64,000 bases of DNA from Pseudodesulfovibrio cashew (GTDB taxonomy: Bacteria; Desulfobacterota; Desulfovibrionia; Desulfovibrionales; Desulfovibrionaceae). This document shows, piece by piece, positions 42,384 to 51,285 of the stretch (position 1 is its first letter; the number at the start of each line of letters is the position of its first letter). The DNA is taken from positions 3,015,501 to 3,079,500 of the forward strand of contig NZ_CP046400.1 of the NCBI RefSeq assembly GCF_009762795.1, given 5' to 3'. The notes under the pieces are model-generated. The model made no database searches and had not been told where the DNA came from. It saw nothing but the letters and a program-made list of their open reading frames with translations. Position numbers and translations under genes: made by a program.

Positions 42384-43481
42384 ATGAAAGCGCCCGAAGG
42401 ATATCACGATTTTCAAAAGGACATCGCCGGTTGCGGCGTTTTCGGGGTCATCAACCGGAAAAGGGGACTGATTTCGGGTGACGTGCCCATCCGGGCCATG
42501 ACCTGCATGCACGACCGGGGCAACGGCCTTGGAGGTGGATTCGCGGCATACGGCATCTATCCCGAGCACGCCGATCACTATTGCTTCCACCTCATGTACG
42601 ATGACCCGGCGGCTATTGAGCGCACCGAAAAGATGCTGCGCGAGTATTTCGATATGCACCACTTCGAGCCCATTCCCACCCGGCACACCCTGGCCATCCC
42701 GAATCCGCCGGTGTTTATCCGCTATTTCGTCACCGTGCCTGATAGTCCGGTCAACGAATTCGCGGAACTTGCCGAGGAAGACTACGTGGTGGCTGTGGTC
42801 ATGAAGATCAACACCGCCATCGGCGGGGCCTTCGTTGTTTCCAGCGGCAAGAACATGGGCGCGTTCAAGGGGGGGGGCTACCCCGAGGACATCGCCGAAC
42901 TCTTTCGGCTGGAGGAGTACGAAGCATACATCTGGACCGGACATAACCGCTTTCCCACCAATACGCCGGGCTGGTGGGGCGGGGCGCACCCGTTCACCAT
43001 CCTCAATTGGTCCATCGTCCACAACGGGGAGATTTCCTCCTACGGCATCAATCGCCGCTGGCTGTGCGAACACGACTACCTCTGCACCATGATGACCGAC
43101 ACTGAGGTGGTGGCCTATGAGCTTGACCTGCTCATCCGCAAGCACGGACTTACCTGGGAACTGGCGGCCAAGTGCTTTGCGCCGCCGTTCTGGGACGAGA
43201 TCGTGCGTATGGATGAGGCCGACCGGGAGCTCTACACGACCTTGCGCGCCACATACGGCCCCGGCATGCTCAACGGCCCCTTCGCCATCCTCGTGGCGGA
43301 CAACCATCGGCTGATGGGCCTAAACGACCGGATCAAGCTCAGACCCCTGCTGGTGGCGGAAAAGGACGATATGGTCTTCATGGCCAGTGAGGAATCCGCC
43401 GTGCGAGAAGTCTGTCCGACCCTGGATCGCGTCTGGATGCCCAAGGCGGGTGAACCCGTTATCGTGGACCTGGAGGCCTAG
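42384..43481 (+). CDS. glutamate synthase, class II glutaminase subunit
   Basis: 365 residues from ATG 42384 (GAGGTGGACCG). The class II amidotransferase signature is CGVFGVINRKRG, with the nucleophile C17, so the first 16 residues must be removed to free it. HDRGNGLGGGFAAYG, WTGHNRFPTNTPGWWGGAHPF and IVHNGEISSYG are the glutamine-binding blocks. It hydrolyses glutamine and channels ammonia to the synthase subunit. Confidence 0.92.
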   Translation: MKAPEGYHDFQKDIAGCGVFGVINRKRGLISGDVPIRAMTCMHDRGNGLGGGFAAYGIYPEHADHYCFHLMYDDPAAIERTEKMLREYFDMHHFEPIPTRHTLAIPNPPVFIRYFVTVPDSPVNEFAELAEEDYVVAVVMKINTAIGGAFVVSSGKNMGAFKGGGYPEDIAELFRLEEYEAYIWTGHNRFPTNTPGWWGGAHPFTILNWSIVHNGEISSYGINRRWLCEHDYLCTMMTDTEVVAYELDLLIRKHGLTWELAAKCFAPPFWDEIVRMDEADRELYTTLRATYGPGMLNGPFAILVADNHRLMGLNDRIKLRPLLVAEKDDMVFMASEESAVREVCPTLDRVWMPKAGEPVIVDLEA

Positions 43482-43482
43482 C

Positions 43483-44241
43483 ATGAGCGCCAAACAAAAA
43501 AAGACGCTCTCCGTGGGCGGGATGTACTACAAACAACTGAACGAGGAAATTCGGGCTCAGGCCGCAAAAGGCGTCGGCCATTTCGTCTTAAAGGAATGCA
43601 ACGGCCAGCGGTATATCGCCACGGCTCTGGAAGGCGATCTCTTGTTCGATATCTATGGCGTGCCCGGGCAGGACCTCGGGGCTTTCATGCGCGGCCCGCG
43701 CATTCGGGTTCATAACAACGCACAGGACGGCGTTGGCAATACCATGGACGAGGGCAGGGTGATTATCGAGGGAATTGCCGGAGACGTCATCGGCTACGCC
43801 ATGCGCGGCGGCGAGATATTCGTCAGGGGTGATGTGGGCTACAGGGTGGGCATCCATATGAAGGCCTACCTCGATCATCAGCCGAAGATAGTGATCGGCG
43901 GCAAGGCCGGTGATTTTCTCGGAGAATATATGGCTGGTGGAATTATTTTGCTCTTGGGTATGTTTTCTGATAAGCCTGATGCGCCCGTTGCGGGACGGAG
44001 TCTCGGCACGGGCATGCACGGCGGCGTTATCTACGTCCGGGGTGGCATTTCCGAGGAACAACTCGGTCCCGGCCTGCAGGCACAGCCCGCATCTTCCGAG
44101 GACCTTGAAGTCGTCGAAGAACTCGTCAGGGAATACGCCCGGGAATTGAAACTGGACAGCGAAGCCATTTTAAGCGAGAACTTCGTGAAAATACGTCCGT
44201 TTTCGCATCGTCCGTACGCCGACCTGTACGTTCCCTGCTAG
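43483..44241 (+). CDS. glutamate synthase, GXGXG (alpha C-terminal) subunit
   Basis: 252 residues from ATG 43483 (GGAGG upstream). The repeated right-handed beta-helix turns are seen as GDVIGYAMRGGEIFVRGDVG, GGKAGDFLGEYMAGG and GTGMHGGVIYVRGG. In the large glutamate synthase this domain is structural and holds the other domains in register. It ends the five-gene operon, 82 bases before yajC. Confidence 0.93.
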   Translation: MSAKQKKTLSVGGMYYKQLNEEIRAQAAKGVGHFVLKECNGQRYIATALEGDLLFDIYGVPGQDLGAFMRGPRIRVHNNAQDGVGNTMDEGRVIIEGIAGDVIGYAMRGGEIFVRGDVGYRVGIHMKAYLDHQPKIVIGGKAGDFLGEYMAGGIILLLGMFSDKPDAPVAGRSLGTGMHGGVIYVRGGISEEQLGPGLQAQPASSEDLEVVEELVREYARELKLDSEAILSENFVKIRPFSHRPYADLYVPC

Positions 44242-44323
44242 GGGGACGTCAAAAACGGCGTGGACCAGGAAGACGGCATCGTCTTTTGTCGCAAAACCAT
44301 TTTTACCCAAGTCTGGAGGAACC

Positions 44324-44683
44324 ATGTTCTTCGATTCCATAGCCTACGCAATGGCTCCGCCCACCGGCGGCGACGGCGGGGCTGCAGGCGGCCTGGGCGG
44401 CATTCTCGGCGGCCCGCTGCCGATGCTCGTCCTGATGTTCGCCATTTTTTACTTCCTTCTCATTCGCCCGCAGCAGAAAAAGCAGAAGCAGCACAAGGCC
44501 ATGCTCGACGCTCTGAAGAAGGGCGACAAGGTCTGGACCAACGGCGGCATCCTCGGCCGTATCACCGATGTCGACGGCGACAACCTCACTGTCGAGATCG
44601 CCCAGGGCGTCAACGTTGTCATCAAGCGCGGTTTTGTCGCCGACAAGGACGGCAAACCCGCAGCAGACGAAAAGAAGAAGTAG
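44324..44683 (+). CDS. yajC: preprotein translocase subunit YajC
   Basis: 119 residues with one membrane helix (about 35-52, MLVLMFAIFYFLLIRPQQKKQ), a typical YajC R-P-Q-Q-K-K motif and the conserved GDKVWTNGGILGRI block. The N-terminal glycine-rich run is longer than in E. coli. YajC associates with SecDF. GGAGGAACC precedes ATG 44324, and a long imperfect hairpin separates it from secD. Confidence 0.95.
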   Translation: MFFDSIAYAMAPPTGGDGGAAGGLGGILGGPLPMLVLMFAIFYFLLIRPQQKKQKQHKAMLDALKKGDKVWTNGGILGRITDVDGDNLTVEIAQGVNVVIKRGFVADKDGKPAADEKKK

Positions 44684-44712
44684 GCTTGACAGCCGAAAAT
44701 ACGGACTTCCGT

Positions 44713-44746
44713 GCGGGCCGGACCACACCTGTTTGTGGCCCGGTCC
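44713..44746. repeat. imperfect hairpin between yajC and secD
   Basis: About 15 bases on each side pair (GCGGGCCGGACCACA with TGTGGCCCGGTCCGC) with one wobble and one mismatch. There is no T run, so it is not a full terminator and may stabilise or process the message. Confidence 0.5.
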
Positions 44747-44808
44747 GCGTTTGTCTTGGCGAAGCCCCGCATTGTAGGCTGTAACTCGTTCGTATCAAGG
44801 GAGATTTC

Positions 44809-46404
44809 ATGCAGAGTCTGCGCCTCAGAATCATCGTGACCCTGGTCGTCCTGGTCCTCGGACTGGCATACATGTTGCCGTCCGTCCCCGGCGTTTCCGG
44901 GTCCGCGCTCGGCAAAATCCTGCCGGGCGAACCCGTCAATCTCGGCCTTGACCTCAAGGGAGGCATTCACCTCACCCTGGGTGTTGACATGGAAACCGCC
45001 ATGCGCAACAACCTCGCCCGTCTTGGCGATGATCTCAAATCAGCGGCCCGTGAAGAAAACATTTTTGTCCTGCGCCCCAACATCCTTTCCGATTCCCGCG
45101 TGGAGATCGTCCTGCTCAAGGCCGACCAGCAGAAGGGGTTCGAAAAGGCCGTGGCCGATTACACCCCGTTCGACATCGAATCCGTCGAACCCATGGACGG
45201 CTCCAAGGTCAAATACGTTCTTGCCGTTCAGCCCACCTATAAAAAGGAAATGGCCAAGCTGACCCTGGATCAGGCCATCAAGACCATCCGCAACCGCATT
45301 GACCAGTTCGGAGTGGCCGAACCCGACATCCGCAAGCAGGAGGGTAACCGCATCCAGGTCCAGCTCCCCGGTCTTCAGGACCCGGAGCGAGCCATCAAGA
45401 TCATCGGCCAGACCGCCCATCTCGAATTCAAGATGGTCGACGACACCGCCGACGTGGCCAAGGCTACCGAAGGTATCCTGGCTCCGGGCCGCGAGCTCTC
45501 CGTGGTCCTGCATCGGCAGGCCAACGGCTCCTATACCGAGACCCCCATCGTCCTGAAAAAGGACGCCGTGCTCACCGGTGAATACATCACCGACGCCAAG
45601 GTCCAACTCGACAGCTGGAACCAGGCCTACGTTTCCATCACCTTCAATAGCCGGGGCGGCGCCATCTTCGCCAACCTGACCGGTGAAAACGTGAATAAGC
45701 GGATGGCCATCGTCCTCGACGGCAAGGTCTATTCCGCACCCGTCATCCAGGAAAAGATCACCGGAGGCCGCGCCTCCATTACCGGCCAGTTCACCCGCGA
45801 GGAAGCACGCGACCTGGCCGTGGTCCTGCGCGCAGGTTCGCTCCCTGCTCCGGTTGAAATCCTGGAGCAGCGCACCGTGGGTCCGTCCCTTGGACAGGAA
45901 TCCATCGATAAGGGCATCATGTCCGCACTCATCGGCATGGGCATGGTCCTGGGCTTCATGATCATCTACTACGGCTTTGCCGGTTTCGTGGCCGACGTGG
46001 TGCTCTGTCTGAACATCATGCTCATCCTCGGCGGTCTTGTGGCCTTCGGCGCTACCCTGACGTTGCCGGGTATCGCGGGCATTATCCTGACCATCGGTAT
46101 GGCGGTGGACGCCAACGTCATCATCTTCGAACGGATACGTGAGGAGTTGCGCAGGGGGTTGACCGTGCGCGCAGCCATTGCCGAAGGATACGGCCGGGCC
46201 ACCCTGACCATCCTGGACGCCAACGTGACCACGGTCATCGCGGCCATCATCCTCTACCAGTTCGGTACCGGTCCGATCAGGGGTTTTGCCGTCACGCTGA
46301 CGCTCGGCATCATCACCTCCATGTTCACGGCCATCTTCGTATCGCGCATTCTGTTCGACCTGTACACGAAGAACCGCGCCGACAACTCCAAGCTGAGCAT
46401 CTAG
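44809..46404 (+). CDS. secD: protein translocase subunit SecD
   Basis: 531 residues. TM1 is at about 7-25, followed by the periplasmic domain with GLDLKGGIHLTLGVD, NRIDQFGVAEPDIRKQ and the P1 head. The last five membrane segments lie from about 370 on, with MAVDANVIIFERIREELRRG and TVIAAIILYQFGTGPIRGFAVTL. SecD with SecF uses the proton or sodium gradient to pull proteins through SecYEG. Confidence 0.97.
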   Translation: MQSLRLRIIVTLVVLVLGLAYMLPSVPGVSGSALGKILPGEPVNLGLDLKGGIHLTLGVDMETAMRNNLARLGDDLKSAAREENIFVLRPNILSDSRVEIVLLKADQQKGFEKAVADYTPFDIESVEPMDGSKVKYVLAVQPTYKKEMAKLTLDQAIKTIRNRIDQFGVAEPDIRKQEGNRIQVQLPGLQDPERAIKIIGQTAHLEFKMVDDTADVAKATEGILAPGRELSVVLHRQANGSYTETPIVLKKDAVLTGEYITDAKVQLDSWNQAYVSITFNSRGGAIFANLTGENVNKRMAIVLDGKVYSAPVIQEKITGGRASITGQFTREEARDLAVVLRAGSLPAPVEILEQRTVGPSLGQESIDKGIMSALIGMGMVLGFMIIYYGFAGFVADVVLCLNIMLILGGLVAFGATLTLPGIAGIILTIGMAVDANVIIFERIREELRRGLTVRAAIAEGYGRATLTILDANVTTVIAAIILYQFGTGPIRGFAVTLTLGIITSMFTAIFVSRILFDLYTKNRADNSKLSI

Positions 46405-46414
46405 GGAGAAGATC

Positions 46415-47479
46415 ATGGGACTGCAAATAATCAAACCCGATACCCGAATCGACTTCGTCGGCCTGCGCAAGATCGCCTTCATCCTTTCGGCGGTAATCAT
46501 CCTCGCCGGGCTCGGCTCCCTTGTGATCAAGGGCGGCCCCAAGTACGGCATCGACTTCGCTGGCGGCATCATCGTCCAGGTCAAAGCCGATAAGGCCAAG
46601 GACGTGGGCGAAATCAAGGACGCCATGAACGGCGTCGAATTGCCCGGCCTGGTCGTTCAGACCCTCGGCCTGGAAGGCGACCACGAATACCTGATCCGTA
46701 CCTCCAGTTCGGATATCTCTTCTCAGGATATCCGCAACCGGGTCAATGAGGCCCTGACCAAGGACCTCGGAGCTGACGGTTACAGCATTCAGCGACTGGA
46801 GATGGTCGGCCCCAAGGTGGGCGCAGACCTTCGAGCCAAGGCACTTGAGGCCATGTTCTACGCCGTGTTGCTCATTGCCGTGTACATCTCGGGCCGTTTC
46901 GAGCAACGCTGGACCGTGGCCGGAATCATGGCCGCCGCTCTCGGCGGGGTCATTTACGGCGTGGGCCTGACCGGCCTGGACATGGGTTGGCTCACCGTCA
47001 TTGCCATGGTCGTAACCATCGCCATGTGCTGGTACCTGAAATTGAACTACGCCCTGGGCGCGGTTGCGGCATTGATTCACGACGTGATTATCACCGTGGG
47101 CATCTTCTCGATCCTGGGCAAGGAGTTCGACCTGACCATCATCGCCGCGCTCCTGACCATTATCGGTTACTCGCTCAATGACACCATCATCGTCTTTGAC
47201 CGCATCCGTGAGAATACCCTTGCCAACAAGAGTAACGCCAGCTTTGGCAACGTCATCAACCGCTCGGTCAACCAGACCCTTTCGCGTACGATCATGACCT
47301 CGCTGACCACCTTGGTGGTCGTAATGTGTCTGTACGTGCTCGGCGGTTCCGTCATCCACGACTTCGCCCTGGCACTGCTTATCGGCATTGTCGTCGGTAC
47401 CTACTCCTCCATCTTCGTAGCCAGCCCGATCCTGCTCGGTTTCGGTCCCGGTTCCGCAGCCGAGGAAGTGGAAGCCTGA
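46415..47479 (+). CDS. secF: protein translocase subunit SecF
   Basis: 354 residues with six membrane segments. It begins IIKPDTRIDFVGLRKIAF, followed by YGIDFAGGIIVQV, then GYSLNDTIIVFDRIRENTL and SRTIMTSLTTLVVVMCLYVLGG. The ATG follows the secD stop by ten bases and has GGGAGA. Adjacent order yajC-secD-secF is standard. A strong terminator follows. Confidence 0.97.
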   Translation: MGLQIIKPDTRIDFVGLRKIAFILSAVIILAGLGSLVIKGGPKYGIDFAGGIIVQVKADKAKDVGEIKDAMNGVELPGLVVQTLGLEGDHEYLIRTSSSDISSQDIRNRVNEALTKDLGADGYSIQRLEMVGPKVGADLRAKALEAMFYAVLLIAVYISGRFEQRWTVAGIMAAALGGVIYGVGLTGLDMGWLTVIAMVVTIAMCWYLKLNYALGAVAALIHDVIITVGIFSILGKEFDLTIIAALLTIIGYSLNDTIIVFDRIRENTLANKSNASFGNVINRSVNQTLSRTIMTSLTTLVVVMCLYVLGGSVIHDFALALLIGIVVGTYSSIFVASPILLGFGPGSAAEEVEA

Positions 47480-47503
47480 TAACAGGGCTCATAATGTAAT
47501 ATG

Positions 47504-47537
47504 AAAAGGGAAGGACCGACGGTCCTTCCCTTTTTTT
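47504..47537 (+). terminator. intrinsic terminator after secF
   Basis: AAAAGGGAAGGACC and GGTCCTTCCCTTTT form a 14-bp stem around GAC, ending in seven T. Confidence 0.97.
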
Positions 47538-47715
47538 ATTTCCCTCCCGGGCATCATTACGAATGATATAACCGCCGCGCCTGGAGTAGCGGACAGAAAA
47601 GAGCTCGCTCCTTCCTTATGGCAACTTTCTTCCTCTTGTGACTCTGTCAACCGCTTAACCATTGACGGATATAATCACAGTTCTCACAGCATGGGCAGGA
47701 GACTTTCTGCACACG

Positions 47716-47747
47716 AAAAAGGCCCTTCCGAACTGGTCGGAAGGGCC
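47716..47747 (-). terminator. intrinsic terminator after adk
   Basis: GGCCCTTCCGA and TCGGAAGGGCC form an 11-bp stem (47721-47731 and 47737-47747). A run of five T follows on the minus strand. The 180 bases between this and the secF terminator hold no gene that I can see. Confidence 0.95.
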
Positions 47748-47772
47748 CACGAACAGGTCTGTCTAAAGGAAA

Positions 47773-48438
47773 CTAATCAAGCTGGCTGATCAGGTAATCC
47801 TTGATGGCGTCGATGGTGTCTTCGCCATTGAGTTCGATGTACTTGAAACCGCCGTCCTTCATGTCCTTGTAGAAGTTACAAGCGGCCATGGTGCCGGTTT
47901 CCTCATCGTAGTAGATGTCGTGACGCTTGTTGATGGCGTCCTCATCCTGGTCGTCGGAGCGGGCGGACAGGGCACCGCCGCAGACGCGGCACTTATCACC
48001 GTCAGGAGCGATGGCCGAGATGCCGACATTGTTGGGGTGGTTCGGGTTATTCTCACAGAGACGGCGACCCATGATGCGGGCCTTGGCGATCTCGCGGGGC
48101 AGCTTGATCTCGATGACGTAATCCAGCTTCACGCCGTCCTTCTGCAGGGCGTCCCAGAGCTTTTCGCCCTGAACCAGGGAGCGGGGGAAACCGTCAAGGA
48201 GCCAGCCTTCGGTGGAACCGGACAGCACGTCGAGAACCATGGGGATGGTGATGTCATCAGGAACGAGCTCGCCCTTGTTGATGTATTCCTTGGCCTTCAT
48301 GCCCAGTTCGGTACCGCCGCCGATGTGCTTGCGGAAGATCGCGCCGGACTCGATGTGGTCCAGTTTGTACTTGTCCTTGGCAATGTTGCCCTGGGTGCCT
48401 TTACCGGAGCCGTTGGGGCCGAAAATCAGAATATTCAT
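47773..48438 (-). CDS. adk: adenylate kinase with metal-binding LID
   Basis: 221 residues with the P-loop GPNGSGKGT at 7-15 and the blocks DGFPRSLVQ and MGRRL. The LID domain carries C128, H134, C150 and C153, the Cys-His-Cys-Cys set known to bind zinc, cobalt or iron in adenylate kinase of sulfate reducers. In this sequence the segment between the histidine and the third ligand is slightly longer. Adk equilibrates AMP, ADP and ATP; it is needed here because sulfate activation yields AMP. A promoter-like pair lies upstream. Confidence 0.96.
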   Translation of the reverse strand: MNILIFGPNGSGKGTQGNIAKDKYKLDHIESGAIFRKHIGGGTELGMKAKEYINKGELVPDDITIPMVLDVLSGSTEGWLLDGFPRSLVQGEKLWDALQKDGVKLDYVIEIKLPREIAKARIMGRRLCENNPNHPNNVGISAIAPDGDKCRVCGGALSARSDDQDEDAINKRHDIYYDEETGTMAACNFYKDMKDGGFKYIELNGEDTIDAIKDYLISQLD

Positions 48439-48511
48439 ACTGTCCTCCTGATGATATTCATCGGGAATGCCTCAATGGCATCCCGGCACATTGTGCAAAA
48501 GATCACATGCT

Positions 48512-48538
48512 CTTATACTGGTGGACCGAGGAAGTCAA
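48512..48538 (-). promoter_or_regulatory. promoter-like pair upstream of adk
   Basis: Minus-strand TTGACT (48538-48533) and TATAAG (48517-48512) are good box matches but only 15 bases apart, so this is uncertain. Confidence 0.3.
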
Positions 48539-49554
48539 TGCCTGGAGGAGAAAACAGAGAAAACCACGCCGTCCCTGGTGATGGTAGCCCGCTTGTCGCC
48601 GGGGAACTGGAATACCGCGCCAAACCTGCGCTCTTCCCAGGCCGAGTCCAGCTTGAATAGGGTGTCGGCCAGAGCCTGGCCCCCGTCCATCTCATCCAGA
48701 GAAGCCTTGTACAGGCGGAGTCGCAGGGCCTTGTGACTCGTCTTCAGCAGGGAGTGGGGAAGCAGGGGGCCGCTGGAGGTGGTCTGCTTGTCCCAATAAT
48801 CACGATCAAGGCGTCCCACCTTCCAGAGGCGGGCTACGGTCTCCGGGAAATTGGGATTTTCCATGAGAAAAAGCGGCAGCAGGGAATGGCGCACCCTGTT
48901 TCGGGTCATTGCAGGGTCCGCATTGGTGGCGTCCTCACGCCATGTAACGCCGATATCTGTCAGGAATCGCTGCAGGACCGATTTGGATGTAAGCAACAGG
49001 GGGCGGATGATCCGGCGTTCCCGGTCATACCCGGACATCCCGGCAAGCCCAGGCCAGGCCGTGCCGCGAGCCAGGCGCATGAGCACATCTTCGCACAGGT
49101 CGTCCAGATGATGTCCCAGAGCACAGCAGTGCGCGTCGTGTTGCGCAAGGATGTCCGCGAAAAACGCATAGCGCGCATCCCGTCCGGCCTGCTCAAGGCC
49201 GACACCGCCCCTTGCAGCCAATTCAGCCACGGGCACGGTTCGCTGTTCATATGCGATGCCCAGTCCCTCACAGAACACCGCCGTCCACTGTGCGTCAGCG
49301 TCTGCTTCGTCTCTGAGTTGGTGATTGAGATGTGCGGCCACGACGCGGCTGCCATTCTTCTGGGCCAAGTAATGGAGAATCAAGAGCAGGGCGGTGGAAT
49401 CAACCCCGCCGGAAAAGGCTACGACCACTGTCTTTCCGGAAAGGTCGAACTCAAGCTCTCCGGCAAGAAAGTGCTCCACGTGAAGACAGCAATGCGCCCA
49501 TTTCGGCGGCAGGTCCTGCAGGGTGCGCGGGATGTCGCGGGGCGCGGAGACCAT
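48535..49554 (-). CDS. tilS: tRNA(Ile)-lysidine synthase
   Basis: 339 residues. The PP-loop VVAFSGGVDSTALLLILHYLA is at about 38-58, and family blocks include ALGHHLDDLCEDVLMRLARG and the C-terminal RPLLLTSKSVLQRFL. TilS adds lysine to C34 of the AUA-reading tRNA-Ile. It follows a small unknown gene by one base. Confidence 0.94.
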   Translation of the reverse strand: MVSAPRDIPRTLQDLPPKWAHCCLHVEHFLAGELEFDLSGKTVVVAFSGGVDSTALLLILHYLAQKNGSRVVAAHLNHQLRDEADADAQWTAVFCEGLGIAYEQRTVPVAELAARGGVGLEQAGRDARYAFFADILAQHDAHCCALGHHLDDLCEDVLMRLARGTAWPGLAGMSGYDRERRIIRPLLLTSKSVLQRFLTDIGVTWREDATNADPAMTRNRVRHSLLPLFLMENPNFPETVARLWKVGRLDRDYWDKQTTSSGPLLPHSLLKTSHKALRLRLYKASLDEMDGGQALADTLFKLDSAWEERRFGAVFQFPGDKRATITRDGVVFSVFSSRH

Positions 49555-49555
49555 G

Positions 49556-49912
49556 CTACACCGAGATCTCGAGCTCCTCGATGAACTGGTCGAGGTACTC
49601 GATCATGTGCTTTCGCTGTTCGTGAGTGGCGTAGTTTACGCAGGAACAACGAATCTTGTTGCGGGCGCGGGTGAGCAACTCAAGCTTGAGCTGACACTCG
49701 GACATGTCGGAAGCGCCCTCAATGATCTCCAGGGCCATGAAATATGGGCCGCATTCGTCCTGGTGGTCCTTCTGCTCCTGCTGAAGCAGTTCGGTGGGCA
49801 AGGGCAGGTAGTAAATGCCCTCCAGGGGGCCCTGCAACTGCATCTCGTTCAGCGCGCCCTTGATTTTTTCAATATCGGCTTCAAAAAGGTCTTCTATCAG
49901 ATAAGAACGCAT
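49556..49912 (-). CDS. 118-residue protein of unknown function in the hemA cluster
   Basis: 118 residues from ATG 49912, which overlaps the hemA stop in TAATG, with AAGGAAC upstream. It is mostly helical and acidic, starts MRSYLIEDLFEADIEKIKG, and has three cysteines in DMSECQLK and KIRCSCVNYATHEQ. There is no signal peptide or membrane segment. It sits between hemA and tilS. I do not recognise the family; a possible link to tetrapyrrole synthesis is only by position. Confidence 0.7.
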   Translation of the reverse strand: MRSYLIEDLFEADIEKIKGALNEMQLQGPLEGIYYLPLPTELLQQEQKDHQDECGPYFMALEIIEGASDMSECQLKLELLTRARNKIRCSCVNYATHEQRKHMIEYLDQFIEELEISV

Positions 49913-51285
49913 TATTGTTCCTTGTTTTTTGACGTGTCGATCAACTGTTCGATGTCTTCCGGGGAGCAACTGCCGGACTTGCGGTCCAGGTGCGCTGTAT
50001 CCGGCACATTTTCGTCGTCCAGGTTGAACATGCGCCGGGCCAGGTCAATGAATCGTTCCGCAGAACCTTCTTCCTGGGTACGCCTCTTTAGGAAGCAGAT
50101 GGGCTCATGCAGACATTTCCGCCCCACGGAGAGGACCAGAGTCTCCAGCGCGTCACGCGTACGCTGATCCACTGGGCCGATACGTTTGAGTGTCTTGCCC
50201 AACTCGCGCATGGCTATTTCCTCGTTCTTGTCGACGAGATCAACGATGGTGGGCTGGATACTGAGGGAATGCAGCCAATTGCTGAAGGTCTCCGTCTCCA
50301 TGTCGACAACGGCGCGGGCCTTGTTGGCCTCTTCCTGGCGTTGGGCCATGTTGTCCTCGACCACCTCGTTGAGGTCGTCGATGTCGTAGAGGTAAACGTT
50401 ATCCAACTGGTTGACGTCCGGGTCGATGTCGCGGGGCACGGCGATATCGATGAAAAACATCGGCTTGTTCTTGCGCTTCCTGAGCACGGACTTGACGTCC
50501 TTGGCCTTGATCACGGCCACGGGCGACCCGGTGGAACTAATCACGATGTCCACTTCGTGCAGCCTATCCGTCATGTTCTCGATCTGGATAGGTTCGCCAC
50601 CAAGGGACTGGGCCAACTCTCTGGCGCGGGAGAGGGTGCGGTTGGCGATGATGATGTCCTGAACGCCGTTCTGCAGCAGGTGGGTGGCGGCCAATTCGGC
50701 CATTTCACCGGCTCCGACGAGCATGGCCCGGGTGCCCTGCAGGTTGCCGAAAATCTTTTTGGCCAATTCCACTGCGGCGAAGCTGATGGACACGGCGCTG
50801 GAGGCGATGGCCGTTTCGGTGCGAACCCGCTTGGCCACGGAAAAGGACTTGTGCAACAGTCGGTTGATGATGGTCTTGGCCGTCCCTTCATCTACAGCTT
50901 TACGGTAGGCGTCCTTGAGTTGGCCGAGAATCTGGGGCTCGCCCATCACCATGGAATCCAGCGAGCTGGCCACGGTGAACAGGTGCTTGACGGCGTCCAG
51001 TCCGGCATGCCGATAGGTGTTGTCCACCAGCAGCGCGGGATCGCCCTTGCAGATGCCGGCCCAGTATTGAATTACGGAGTCCAGGATTTCATGCTGGGGA
51101 GCGCGCTGTCCGATAACAACGATCTCCACCCGATTGCAGGTGGAAAGGCACATACATTCCTGTACGGGACAGTGGGCCATCAGCCCTTTCTCGAAATTCT
51201 CCACATCGGTCAGGGCGAACTTTTCGCGAATGTCCACGCCAGCGGTGCGGTGGTTGAGTCCTATGAGTATGATATTCCTGTTCAT
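49912..51285 (-). CDS. hemA: glutamyl-tRNA reductase
   Basis: 457 residues from ATG 51285. The catalytic cysteine lies in CLSTCNRVEIVVIG near residue 48. NADPH is bound in AMLVGAGEMAELAATHLLQNG, and NRTLSRARELAQ and DIAVPRDIDP follow. It begins tetrapyrrole synthesis by reducing glutamyl-tRNA. Its start overlaps the membrane protein gene upstream in ATGA. Confidence 0.96.
   Translation of the reverse strand: MNRNIILIGLNHRTAGVDIREKFALTDVENFEKGLMAHCPVQECMCLSTCNRVEIVVIGQRAPQHEILDSVIQYWAGICKGDPALLVDNTYRHAGLDAVKHLFTVASSLDSMVMGEPQILGQLKDAYRKAVDEGTAKTIINRLLHKSFSVAKRVRTETAIASSAVSISFAAVELAKKIFGNLQGTRAMLVGAGEMAELAATHLLQNGVQDIIIANRTLSRARELAQSLGGEPIQIENMTDRLHEVDIVISSTGSPVAVIKAKDVKSVLRKRKNKPMFFIDIAVPRDIDPDVNQLDNVYLYDIDDLNEVVEDNMAQRQEEANKARAVVDMETETFSNWLHSLSIQPTIVDLVDKNEEIAMRELGKTLKRIGPVDQRTRDALETLVLSVGRKCLHEPICFLKRRTQEEGSAERFIDLARRMFNLDDENVPDTAHLDRKSGSCSPEDIEQLIDTSKNKEQ

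Noticed and set aside
47670-47675. TATAAT between secF and adk as a promoter
   Set aside because: No -35 match lies 16-18 bases upstream, and the stretch is bounded by two terminators with no gene start after it.
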